A DNA stretch of 42,994 nt, from positions 1-42,994 of the forward strand of contig DASXTS010000213.1 in the NCBI GenBank assembly GCA_036505275.1, given 5' to 3'. The notes below the pieces were generated by a model that was not told where the DNA came from, made no database searches, and saw only the letters and a list, made by a program, of their open reading frames with translations. Position numbers and translations under genes: made by a program. The stretch is from DASXTS01 sp036505275 (GTDB taxonomy: Bacteria > Actinomycetota > Actinomycetes > Mycobacteriales > Pseudonocardiaceae). This document shows, in pieces, positions 24,586-33,540 of the stretch. How positions within the stretch are numbered: the stretch's first letter is position 1; every line of letters begins with the position of its first letter.

Positions 24586-25568
24586 CCCGCCATCCTCGCA
24601 CCGCGGCGCCGGGACTTTGGCCGGGACCCGCGGTGCAGCCCGACGGAGCCGACCGTGGCGACCGAGGCCAGCGCGAGCAGACAGCCGACGACCGTGGCCG
24701 CGGACGGCGTCCAGCCGGTGGCCGGCGAGGCGATGTCCAGGGCGAGCGCGGCGAGGATCTGGCCGGCCACGGTCGCCAGGCCGAGCAGCAGCACACCGAT
24801 CCACCGCACCACCAGGGCGGCCAGCCCGATCACCGGAATGCCCAGCAGCCCACCGACATACAGCCACGCGTCGGTCGGAAACGCCCGCGGCAGGCCATTG
24901 ATCGCGGCCCGGACCGCCGCTACGGCCACCAGAACGACGGTGCCGGCCGTGAAGTTGACCACTGCGGCCGGGAGCGGTGCGCTGGCCACCGCCACCCGGC
25001 CGTTCACCGCCTGCTGCCAGGACAGCGCGAAGCCGGCCAGCAGCGGCAACGCGGCCAGGCCGAGCGCGGCCGGCGCCGCCAGGCGGTCGGACACGGCGAC
25101 CAGCACGGCGATCACCGCGCCGACCGCGCCGAGCATCCGCGTCACGGTCACCGGTTCGCCGCCGGCCGGGCCGACGCCGAGCCGGTCGACCACAAGCCCG
25201 CTCGCGGCCTGACCGGCAACCGTGGCCACAGTGAACACCGCGACGCCGATCGAGCTGATCGTCAGGCCTTGGCAGGTGACCAGGTACGCGCCGCTGGCGC
25301 CGCCGCAGAGGTGCCACCAGCGCAGCTCGGTCCTCTTGACGGCCACGGTGACGCGCCGTAGCCCCGCCCGGATCCGCGTCGAGACTGCGATGCACGCCAG
25401 CAGTGCCAGCAACCCGGTGCCGAAGCTGATCAACGCGGCCAGCACGCCGTCGTGCAACTGGTGCCCGAGTTCGCCGTTGATCCGCGTCTGCACCGCGAGC
25501 AGCGCACCCACGACCAGCGCCAGCGCAACGCCGGTGACGCGACGGCTGTCGGTCTTCGCGTCGATCAT
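24582..25568 (-). CDS. DMT-superfamily transporter, YdcZ/DUF606 type
   Basis: A 328-residue membrane protein with ten predicted helices in two similar halves; each half starts with a motif of the VGALLAVQTRINGELG kind, typical of YdcZ (DUF606) fused as a tandem. Substrates of this branch of the drug/metabolite superfamily are unknown. The C-terminus is basic (RPKSRRRGARMAG). ATG 25568 overlaps the stop of the pentapeptide gene (ATGA) and its stop overlaps the folD start, so it sits inside a translationally coupled chain. Confidence 0.87.
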   Translation of the reverse strand: MIDAKTDSRRVTGVALALVVGALLAVQTRINGELGHQLHDGVLAALISFGTGLLALLACIAVSTRIRAGLRRVTVAVKRTELRWWHLCGGASGAYLVTCQGLTISSIGVAVFTVATVAGQAASGLVVDRLGVGPAGGEPVTVTRMLGAVGAVIAVLVAVSDRLAAPAALGLAALPLLAGFALSWQQAVNGRVAVASAPLPAAVVNFTAGTVVLVAVAAVRAAINGLPRAFPTDAWLYVGGLLGIPVIGLAALVVRWIGVLLLGLATVAGQILAALALDIASPATGWTPSAATVVGCLLALASVATVGSVGLHRGSRPKSRRRGARMAG

Positions 25569-26149
25569 GGGTTCGGTTGTTCCACCAGCAGGCCGTGGGC
25601 GGCGGCGAACGCTACGGCGGTGTCGAGGTCGACCTTGGCGCCGCGCAACTGGGCCTGCACCAGCGCATCTGCGTCCAGCCGCGCCCCGCGTAGGTCGGCG
25701 CCGAGCAGCAGGGTGCCTAGCATCCGGGCGCCCCGCAGGTCGGCCTCGCGCAGGTCGGCTCCGCCCAGGCCGACGAGGGTGAGGTCCGTGCCGGTCAGGG
25801 TGATCGGCCGCAGCCGGCACTCGGAGAGCGTCGAACCGAGCAGGGAGCACCCGTCGAGCACCGCGCCGGTCAGCGTGCTTGCGCGGAACGTGCACGATCG
25901 GAACGCGGTGCCACGGTGGCTCGATCGGCCGATGTCGGCGAGGCTGAAGTCACAGCGCGTGAACACGCAGCCGATCGTCTCCAGACGGCGCAGGTCGGCG
26001 TCCACGAACCGGCATTCGTTGAACCGGCGTCGCCGCCAGGTCTGGCCGGCCAGTACGGCATCGGAGAGGTGCGCGCCGACCAGCTCCTCGACCAGCCCCT
26101 CGACCGGCCCCTCGACCAGCTCATCGACCACGGACTGGCACCCTGCCAC
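25565..26149 (-). CDS. Pentapeptide-repeat protein
   Basis: About 194 residues. After a short acidic leader (VVDELVEGPVEGLVEELVG) there are more than 20 loosely repeated pentapeptides, clearest at the end: ADLREADLRGARMLGTLLLG then ADLRGARLDADALVQAQLRG. Such repeats fold into a right-handed square beta-helix; some members protect DNA gyrase, but most have no known role. I prefer GTG 26149 because GAGGTGG precedes it by 8 nt; the longest frame starts at 26278 and would overlap the start of the divergent TNT gene. First gene of the chain leading to mdh. Confidence 0.85.
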   Translation of the reverse strand: MAGCQSVVDELVEGPVEGLVEELVGAHLSDAVLAGQTWRRRRFNECRFVDADLRRLETIGCVFTRCDFSLADIGRSSHRGTAFRSCTFRASTLTGAVLDGCSLLGSTLSECRLRPITLTGTDLTLVGLGGADLREADLRGARMLGTLLLGADLRGARLDADALVQAQLRGAKVDLDTAVAFAAAHGLLVEQPNP

Positions 26150-26276
26150 AACTCGGCCCACCTCGGTCGTGCGGCATTGGTCGACTCCGCCGGTGACAAC
26201 CAGCCCGGGTAGGATGACGCCCTCACGTTCGGGTCCGACAGCGGGCTGGGCGTCACCTGGAAGTCGGGACGGAGCC

Positions 26277-29200
26277 ATGACTGATCAAACCCAGCGCGGG
26301 GTGAGGCAAACCTTCCGTAGAGCCAAGGTCTTCGACGGGGAGGGCGCCGAAGGACGGCCGCACGTCGATCGACAGATGCTGGACGAGGCCGAGGCCGGCA
26401 GGGTGTTGGCCTACCTCGAGTCGGCGCCCGTTGTGTTCGCGGCCGATGGCTTCGGGCACGACCGGATCGACCCTAGCCGGGGGCGCGCCGTTCCGCTCAC
26501 TTGGCACACCGACGGCGTGTGGGTCTGGCCCGGTTCGGTCACCTATTACCTGCGCAGCTACGCGATGCCGCCCGACCCCGAGCTCGTGGCCCACATCAGA
26601 CAGCGCAACTTCCAGCCGCCGGTCGTCCACGCGGAGACCAGGCGGGCCGCGATGGCCACGGTGTCCGGCCGTACCGCCGATGACGGCGGTGGACAGGCGC
26701 CGGCCGCGGGCTCCGGTTCCGTGGGATCCGCCGGCTCCCGCTCGGGTGCCGTGGGAGCCCCGGGCTCCGGTTCCGGCTCAGGTGCCGTGGGAGCCCCGGG
26801 CTCGGGTGCCGTGGGAGCCGGCCTCGGTTCCGGCTCGGGTGCCGTGGGAGCCCCCGGCTCCGGTTCCGTGGGAGCCGCCGGCTCTGGCCCGGGTTCCGCC
26901 GCCGGCGGCGGCGCCGGCGGCGGTCCGAGCCGCGGCGGGTATCCGGAGCGTGGCACCTACGCCGGCGCCGGCCCGGCAAGCCGCGGTGTTCCCGGTACGT
27001 CCCTTGACACCCCGGCCGCCCACACCGGTTCCCCCAAGCAGGTCGGCGCCAGTGGCCCAGGGCGCCCCGGTGCCGGGAGTGGCGCCGGTCCCGTCGGTGC
27101 CGTCGGTGGCGCCGGCGGCTCGAGTGCTGGCGGTGGCCGCGGTCGCGCTGGCGCAGTCGGTGGCTCGGGTGGCCCTGGCGGCGCGGGCGCCGGCGGTGGC
27201 GCAGGTGCCGCTGGCGGCCCGGGCTCCCGCGGAGCGTCGCTGGCCGGAAGCGGTCCCACCAGCAGTGGCGCAACCGTCGCCGGAGGCCGTTCGGCCGGAG
27301 CCGGCTCCGCTGCCCCCGCCGACTCGCGCATCGGGGGTGCTCCCGGTGCCGGCAGTGCCCGCCGACCAGGCACACCGCAGCCGGGCGGCGCCGCCTCGAC
27401 CAGCGATTTCTCCCTGACCGGACGCGGCCCGGACGTCGGCGGCCCCGGGACCGCCGGCGTGCCGAGAGCCGGCGCCAGCAGCACGGCCGCCGGTGGACCC
27501 GCAGCCGGCGGCAGCCCTGCGACCAGTGGCCCCACCGCGAGCGGATTGGCGTCCGGCCGCGGGGTGGCAACGGGTGAGGCCGCAAGCAGCGCCCGACCGG
27601 TGAGTGGTGGCGGACCCACGACCCGAAGCCAACCCACAACGGGCCGCGGCGGATTCACGACCCCTGGCGGAGCGTCCACGCCGGGGACGGCCCGTGTCGG
27701 CTCCTCGGCCGGGGCAGGCTTGACCGCTCCTGCCAGCGGCCCGACCGAGCGTTTCGCCGCGACCGGACGCTCGTTGAGCGCAACGTACGAGCGCAGCAGG
27801 AACGAGCCGAGGAGCACGATGGGGTCCAGTGGACTGCGTACCGCGACGCGCGCTGGGGGGTCGGACACCGGCCAGCCGAACGACGACAGCACCAGTTTCG
27901 ACCGGCTGCGGGCGGCGGCGGTCGAACTCGGTCTGTCCAGGCGGGCGTACCGGGTGGGCGCGGCTGCCGAGGGTTCGTGGTCGGTGCTACGCGAGGGCTC
28001 TGGCTGGGCGGTTTTCCGGACCGAGCACGGCCTCCGCCACGAGCTCGCCACCTTCTCGAACTCGAGGCAGGCGGCCGCGTACCTCATCGGCCAGCTTTAC
28101 ATGTCCCGCGAGCACGCCGACGAGCCCGCCGAGGATATCGCCGAGGCGGCGACGCCCGGCACCGACAGTGCCCGGCCGGCACCGGAGCGTCCGGCTACCG
28201 GCCCGGGTCTTCCGGACGTCATGACGCCGCCTGTGCCGTCGATGGCGTCGGTGCAGTCGGTGCCGCCGGTACCGCCGGTACCGTCCGCGCCGTCCGTGCC
28301 GTCCGTGCCGTCCGTGCCGTCCGCGCCGTCCGCGCCGCCCGTAGCGCCCGTCACGGCCGGGCGGACAACTGGCGAGCCCACTCTTGCCATGGCGCCGACT
28401 CCGAGCCTGTCGCGGGCCGCTCAGCGGCCGGCTGGCAGCGTCGTCGGTCCCCAGCCTGCATCGGCCGAAGGCGACCGGCCGGCCATGTCCGCACCCGGAG
28501 CCGCCGGGGAACCGGCGCCGCCGTCGACCGCCGCCGAGCGTGCGGAGACCGCACCGATCACCACGGCACCGGCGACCGCCGAGCCCCAGGACCAGGCAGG
28601 TCAAGGGGCCAGCGCCACACCGGGTGGCACCGAGCCATCGAGCGCCACCGCCGCCGTGCCCCCCAGCCCGCCGGCGGCCGGATCCGCGAGTCGGGTCCGC
28701 GCGATACTCGCCGGCATGTCAGGGGTCGGCACGCCGGCAACGGCCGGACCAACCGGCGTTTCGCCGACGACCGCCGGCCCGCCGAGGGGCGCTGCCCCGG
28801 CCGAGGCCGGAACCCGGACGCCGGGGCCCGCCGTCTCCCCAGCGGCGTCACGACCGCCGCTAGGAAGCCGGCCGTCGGCTGCCGAGCCGGTGGAAACCCG
28901 AAAGCCAGCGGCCTCCGATCAGCCCGGATCGGAACGGCCCGCCGAGGTCCAGCCACCGTCGGCGCGGCCGGCCGACGTCCAGCCGCCGCCAGCACGGCCA
29001 GCCGAGGTCCAGCCACCGGCCGGTGTCGCGGCACCGTCGGCCGAAGCCGGCGAACCGGCACCGGCCGAGCCCACCGGCGCACTGCCGCCTCGGGAAAGGC
29101 TTACGGCGGCCGGTCCGTCCGCAGCCGCAAGTCCACCGGCGGCCGGGCCCAAGGAGCGAATCGGCGCCGAGCAGCGGCCGGCCGGTGCACGTACACCGAC

Positions 29201-30092
29201 CGACCTCCGGGCCCCCGCACCTGACGAGCGGCCGGCGGCCGAGCCCGGCGGGAAGGTCACCCGAGAGCCGTCAGTGACAACGGGGACTCAGCCGGGCCGC
29301 GCCGCCGACGAGGCCCCGCCCGGCGGCCGACCGGCAGCCCAACCAGGCCAACAACCGTCGGGTAGGGCGTCGGCCGCCTCGACCGGCCCGCCACCAGCCG
29401 CGGCGGCCAGGCCGAGCACGCAACCGGGTAGCGCACCGGAGGCCACGGACACGCCGGCCGGGCCGACCGATACGGCTCCAGCAACCACCGACCAAACGGG
29501 CACGCCAGCCACACCCAGCACGCCCACCGGCACGCAAACGGGAGCCGCGAGGACGACGCCGGCCGCGCCAAGCACGCCACGGGCGGGCACGCCGCCAGCG
29601 GCCGGCACCGCGCCGGCGCCTGCCAGAGGTGACGAGGCGGGCGACCAGGAGGGCGACCAGGAGGCACCGCGGGGCACCGGCGATGCCGGCGGCGCGGCGG
29701 CCCCGGCCGCCCCGGCCACCGCGGCGCCGCAACTGTCGTCACAGTGGAAGATCCAGCCGCTGCCCGGGGACCCGCCGCTGACGTTGTTCCGGGACAAGCG
29801 GATCGTGCTCCTGCCGGCGGGCACCGAGGTCGACCGGTACGGCGAGGACAACGGGAACGTGACCTACGCCGCGCGCACGGAGTACAGGCACCGGTCGCTG
29901 CCGGCGGAGTGGAGCGACTTCCCGTACCACGCGTACCGGGTCCAGCGTCCGCTGGAGGCGCTGACCGGGTTGGCCGTGCCGTGGTTCGAGCAGCCGGGCG
30001 GCGGCACGGCGTTCGTCCTGCCGCGCTCGATCGCCGACCTCGTGGCCGACGGGTCGGTGGCGGAGATCGATGTCGCCAAGGCGCCGAGCTGA
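26277..30092 (+). CDS. Giant low-complexity protein with C-terminal TNT-type NAD+ glycohydrolase domain
   Basis: A 1271-residue protein. Residues 1-130 form a folded domain with AVPLTWHTDGVWVWPGSVTY, a module I recall at the front of actinobacterial polymorphic-toxin proteins. Residues about 131-535 and 616-1150 are disordered Gly/Ala/Ser/Pro/Thr linkers. A small domain at 540-615 has LREGSGWAVFRTEHGLRHEL then TFSNSRQAAAYLIGQLY. The last 120 residues match the tuberculosis necrotizing toxin fold: LLPAGTEVDRYG with Arg1187, FPYHAYRVQRPL, and PWFEQPGGG with Gln1239, equivalent to the catalytic Gln of TNT. Family members destroy NAD+. No signal peptide, ESX motif or obvious immunity gene is seen. 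ATG 26277 has GGAG ahead; an open frame upstream is a shadow. Confidence 0.85.
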   Translation: MTDQTQRGVRQTFRRAKVFDGEGAEGRPHVDRQMLDEAEAGRVLAYLESAPVVFAADGFGHDRIDPSRGRAVPLTWHTDGVWVWPGSVTYYLRSYAMPPDPELVAHIRQRNFQPPVVHAETRRAAMATVSGRTADDGGGQAPAAGSGSVGSAGSRSGAVGAPGSGSGSGAVGAPGSGAVGAGLGSGSGAVGAPGSGSVGAAGSGPGSAAGGGAGGGPSRGGYPERGTYAGAGPASRGVPGTSLDTPAAHTGSPKQVGASGPGRPGAGSGAGPVGAVGGAGGSSAGGGRGRAGAVGGSGGPGGAGAGGGAGAAGGPGSRGASLAGSGPTSSGATVAGGRSAGAGSAAPADSRIGGAPGAGSARRPGTPQPGGAASTSDFSLTGRGPDVGGPGTAGVPRAGASSTAAGGPAAGGSPATSGPTASGLASGRGVATGEAASSARPVSGGGPTTRSQPTTGRGGFTTPGGASTPGTARVGSSAGAGLTAPASGPTERFAATGRSLSATYERSRNEPRSTMGSSGLRTATRAGGSDTGQPNDDSTSFDRLRAAAVELGLSRRAYRVGAAAEGSWSVLREGSGWAVFRTEHGLRHELATFSNSRQAAAYLIGQLYMSREHADEPAEDIAEAATPGTDSARPAPERPATGPGLPDVMTPPVPSMASVQSVPPVPPVPSAPSVPSVPSVPSAPSAPPVAPVTAGRTTGEPTLAMAPTPSLSRAAQRPAGSVVGPQPASAEGDRPAMSAPGAAGEPAPPSTAAERAETAPITTAPATAEPQDQAGQGASATPGGTEPSSATAAVPPSPPAAGSASRVRAILAGMSGVGTPATAGPTGVSPTTAGPPRGAAPAEAGTRTPGPAVSPAASRPPLGSRPSAAEPVETRKPAASDQPGSERPAEVQPPSARPADVQPPPARPAEVQPPAGVAAPSAEAGEPAPAEPTGALPPRERLTAAGPSAAASPPAAGPKERIGAEQRPAGARTPTDLRAPAPDERPAAEPGGKVTREPSVTTGTQPGRAADEAPPGGRPAAQPGQQPSGRASAASTGPPPAAAARPSTQPGSAPEATDTPAGPTDTAPATTDQTGTPATPSTPTGTQTGAARTTPAAPSTPRAGTPPAAGTAPAPARGDEAGDQEGDQEAPRGTGDAGGAAAPAAPATAAPQLSSQWKIQPLPGDPPLTLFRDKRIVLLPAGTEVDRYGEDNGNVTYAARTEYRHRSLPAEWSDFPYHAYRVQRPLEALTGLAVPWFEQPGGGTAFVLPRSIADLVADGSVAEIDVAKAPS
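26730..26905. repeat. Coding repeats in the TNT-protein linker
   Basis: Units such as ggtgccgtgggagccccggg recur at least five times and encode SGAVGAPGSG modules. Similar short-period repeats occur further along the same gene: PSVPSVPSAPS near 28290-28345 and ARPAEVQPP near 28935-29020. Confidence 0.8.
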
Positions 30093-30096
30093 GCGA

Positions 30097-33000
30097 CTAG
30101 CGGAAATCACGGGACCGGGAGGCAATGCCGAGGTCGAGGCTCTCGAGCCGGTCGGCCATGACATTGATCACGCCGTCGGTCCGCTCCACGGTGCCGCGGA
30201 CGATCAGCGCCAGGCTGACCCTGGCCACCCGCCGGTAGCGCACCCACAAGCCAGCTGAGCAGATCACGTTCACCATGCCGGTCTCGTCCTCGAGGTTGAT
30301 GAAGGTGACACCACCGGCGGTCGCCGGCCGCTGCCGGTGGGTCACCGCGCCGGCGACCAGCACCCGCTCGCCGTCCCCCGCCCTCTTCAGCTGCTCGGCG
30401 GTGACCACGCCCAACCCGTCGAGGTACTCGCGGACGAACTCGGTCGGGTAGGTGTCCGGTGACACGCCGGTCGACCACACGTCGGCAACCGCCCGCTCGA
30501 GCTGGGTCATCCCGGGCAGCTCGGGGGCCTGCACCCCGGCTGCCAGCCCCGGCAGCCGGTCGGCCCGCTCCTGGGCGGCGGCACCGGCGGCCCACAGCGC
30601 CTGCCTGCGGTCGTCGCCGAAGTCGTCACCGAAGGCGCCCGCGGTGGCCAGCGCCTCGGCCTGCGCGACCCGCAGCCCGACCCGCCTCGCCACGTCCGTC
30701 ATGCGGGCGTACCGGCCGTGCGCGTCCCGCTCCTGCACGATGCGTTCGGCCAACTCTGTGCCGATCAACCGCACGTCGCCGAGCCCGAGCCGAATCGCGA
30801 CCGATGCCTCTGGATCGACCCCGCGCGGCGGAGGCCCGACCTTCTGCGGTCGGCGCCGCCAACCAGGCAGCGGTTCAAGCGTGGCGTGCACCTGGCTGGC
30901 GTTGACGTCGGGGCCGTAGACCGTCACGCCGTGCCGCCTGGCGTCGGCGATCAGGGACTGCGGCGAGTAGAAGCCCATCGGTTGTGCGCGTAGCAGGGCC
31001 GCGCAGAACGCCGCCGGGTAGTAGTACTTGAACCACGCGCTGGCGTAGACGAGCGAGGCGAAGCTGATCGAGTGGCTCTCCGGGAAGCCGAAGTTGGCGA
31101 ATGCCAGCAGCTTCTCGTAGATCCGCCCGGCCACCTCCTCCGGGACGTCCCTGCCCGCCATGCCGGCGAAGAATCGGTCACGGAGCCGCTCCATGCGCTC
31201 CGCCGACCGTTTGGCGCCCATCGCGCGGCGCAGTTGGTCCGCCTCGGCGGCACTGAAGCCGGCGACGTCCACCGCGATCTGCATGAGCTGCTCCTGGAAC
31301 AGCGGCACGCCGAAGGTCTTGCGCAACGCCGGCTTGAGCAGCTCGTGGTCGTAGTCCCACTCCTCGACGCCGTTGCGCCGGCGGATGTACGGATGCACCG
31401 AGCCGCCCTGGATCGGGCCTGGCCGGATCAGCGCCACCTCGACAACCAGGTCGTAGAACTCGCGCGGCTTCAACCGCGGCAGGGTGGCCATCTGCGCGCG
31501 GGACTCCACCTGGAAGACCCCGACCGAGTCGGCCTTGCACAGCATCTCGTAGACCAACGGGTCATTGGGCTGCAGGTCGGACAGTTCGATCGTGCGGCCG
31601 TGCCACTCGGCAACCAGATCGATCACATAGTGCAGCGCGGACAGCATGCCCAGCCCGAGCAGGTCGAATTTCACCAGGCCGACGGCGGCGCAGTCGTCCT
31701 TGTCCCACTGCAGCACGCTGCGCTTGGCCATCCGGGCCCACTCCACCGGGCACACCTCGCTGACCGGCCGGTGGGCCAGCACCATCCCGCCGGAGTGGAT
31801 GCCGAGATGCCGCGGGAAGCCCTCCAGCTCATGCGCGAGCTTGATCACCGGCGCCGGGATGTCGTCGACATCGGTGCGGTCCAGCGGCCCCCACCGGTCG
31901 ATCTGCTTGCTCCAGGCGTCCTGGGTGCCTGGGCTGTGGCCGAGCGCCCTGGCCACGTCGCGCACCGCCGACCTGGCCCGATAGGTGATCACGTTGGCCA
32001 CCTGCGCCGCGCGTTCCCGCCCGTACTGGCGGTAGACGTACTGGATCACCTCCTCGCGCCGGTCGGATTCGATATCGAGGTCGATGTCCGGGTAGCCGTC
32101 CCGGTCGGGGGCGAGAAAGCGCTCGAACAGCAGGTTGTTGCTCACTGCGTCGACGTTGGTGATTCCCAGCGCGTAACAGACCGCGGAGTTGGCCGCAGAG
32201 CCGCGGCCCTGGCACAGGATGCCTTCCCTGCGGCAGAACTCCACGATGTCGTGCACGATCAGGAAGTAGCCCGGGAAGTTCTTGTCGTCGATGATCTTCA
32301 ACTCGTGGTCGAGCTGGTGGAACGCGTGCGGCATCTCGTCGTAGGAGCCGTATCTGCGGGTGGCGCCGACCCTGGTGAGCACCCGCAGCCAACTCGCCGG
32401 GGTGTGCCTGCCCGGCACGTCGAACGGGGGCAGGTCGGGCGCCACCAGCCTGAGGTCGAAGGCGCACTCACGGCCATAGCCGGCCGCGCGGTCGACGGCA
32501 CCCGGGTAGCGAGCGAACCTGGCGGCCATTTCGGCGCCTGAGCGCAGGTGCGCGGTACTCGCCGGCGGCAGCCAGCCGTCCATGTCGTCCAGGCTGCTCC
32601 TGGCCCGGACCGCGGCCACCATGGTGGCCAACCGCCACTGCTTGGGCCTGGCGTAGTGCACGGCGTTGCTGGCCACGGTGGGCAGCCGGACCCGCTGTGC
32701 CGCCTCGGCGAGCGCGTCGTTGTCCTCGTCGTCGGTCGGCAGGCTATGGTCGATCAACTCGACGGCTACGTGTTGAGCACCGAACAGCTCGACCATCCGG
32801 TGCAGCTCGCGCTCGGCCGCCGGCTGCCCACCGTCGGTGAGAGCCCGGCGGACCGCCCCCTTGCGGCACCCGGTGAGCACCAGCCAGTGCCCGCCTGCCG
32901 CGACCGCCACCTGCTCCAGGTCGTAGCTCGGACGGCCCTTGACGCCGCCGGCGATGTGCGCGTTGGTGATCACCCGGCACAGCCGGCGGTAGCCCTCGGC

Positions 33001-33540
33001 ATCCCTGGCCAGCACCAGCAGGTGGGTGCCGATCGGGTCCGGCGTGCCGGTACGCACCCCGGTCGGCGTCGGCGTCAGCCCCAGATTGAGCTCCGCGCCG
33101 TACACGGTGCGCACGCCGAGCTCCCTGGCGGCCTCCGCGAAGCGCACCACGCCGTACATGCCGTCGTGATCGGTGATCGCGATCGCGTCCAACCCGAGCC
33201 GGGCGGCCTGCTCGACCAGCTCCTCCGGATGGCTCGCGCCGTCCAGAAAGCTGAAGTTGGAGTGGCAGTGCAGCTCGGCGTACGGCACCCGTTCGGCCCG
33301 CGGCTCGGTGTCCTGGCCGGCTCCCGGCTCGGTGTCCTGGCCGGCCCGCGCCGCGGGATCGAGGTCGGGCGGTGGCTCGTACTCGGCGCGGTGGCGCGTC
33401 CAGGCCGGGCTGTCGCCGCCGTCGCCGGGGTGTGGCTCGTCCCTGGACCGTGCCGGCCGCTGTGCCGGCTGTTGCGCCGGCCGCCCGGACAGCACGCGCT
33501 CCAGCTCGCTCCATGGAATGGGGCGGTTGTCCCAGCCCAT
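30097..33540 (-). CDS. dnaE2: Error-prone DNA polymerase III alpha subunit
   Basis: A 1147-residue C-family polymerase used for translesion synthesis and damage-induced mutation. The PHP domain begins AELHCHSNFSFLDGASHPEE near residue 90; the polymerase active-site aspartates are in GYPDIDLDIESDRR near 485. SAHFGxP-like AFANFGFPESHSISFASLVY and the final OB-fold (VLVAGAVTHRQRPATAGGVT) follow the DnaE2 pattern. The N-terminal 85 residues are an extra Pro/Asp/Glu-rich stretch with two GQDTEP repeats. Its ATG overlaps the imuB stop by one base (TGATG), so it is translated with imuB. It ends 4 bp from the convergent TNT gene. Confidence 0.95.
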   Translation of the reverse strand: MGWDNRPIPWSELERVLSGRPAQQPAQRPARSRDEPHPGDGGDSPAWTRHRAEYEPPPDLDPAARAGQDTEPGAGQDTEPRAERVPYAELHCHSNFSFLDGASHPEELVEQAARLGLDAIAITDHDGMYGVVRFAEAARELGVRTVYGAELNLGLTPTPTGVRTGTPDPIGTHLLVLARDAEGYRRLCRVITNAHIAGGVKGRPSYDLEQVAVAAGGHWLVLTGCRKGAVRRALTDGGQPAAERELHRMVELFGAQHVAVELIDHSLPTDDEDNDALAEAAQRVRLPTVASNAVHYARPKQWRLATMVAAVRARSSLDDMDGWLPPASTAHLRSGAEMAARFARYPGAVDRAAGYGRECAFDLRLVAPDLPPFDVPGRHTPASWLRVLTRVGATRRYGSYDEMPHAFHQLDHELKIIDDKNFPGYFLIVHDIVEFCRREGILCQGRGSAANSAVCYALGITNVDAVSNNLLFERFLAPDRDGYPDIDLDIESDRREEVIQYVYRQYGRERAAQVANVITYRARSAVRDVARALGHSPGTQDAWSKQIDRWGPLDRTDVDDIPAPVIKLAHELEGFPRHLGIHSGGMVLAHRPVSEVCPVEWARMAKRSVLQWDKDDCAAVGLVKFDLLGLGMLSALHYVIDLVAEWHGRTIELSDLQPNDPLVYEMLCKADSVGVFQVESRAQMATLPRLKPREFYDLVVEVALIRPGPIQGGSVHPYIRRRNGVEEWDYDHELLKPALRKTFGVPLFQEQLMQIAVDVAGFSAAEADQLRRAMGAKRSAERMERLRDRFFAGMAGRDVPEEVAGRIYEKLLAFANFGFPESHSISFASLVYASAWFKYYYPAAFCAALLRAQPMGFYSPQSLIADARRHGVTVYGPDVNASQVHATLEPLPGWRRRPQKVGPPPRGVDPEASVAIRLGLGDVRLIGTELAERIVQERDAHGRYARMTDVARRVGLRVAQAEALATAGAFGDDFGDDRRQALWAAGAAAQERADRLPGLAAGVQAPELPGMTQLERAVADVWSTGVSPDTYPTEFVREYLDGLGVVTAEQLKRAGDGERVLVAGAVTHRQRPATAGGVTFINLEDETGMVNVICSAGLWVRYRRVARVSLALIVRGTVERTDGVINVMADRLESLDLGIASRSRDFR

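Noticed and set aside
30093..30096. Terminator between the TNT gene and dnaE2
   Set aside because: Only 4 bp separate the stops and no stem is seen; any termination signal must lie inside the coding ends.
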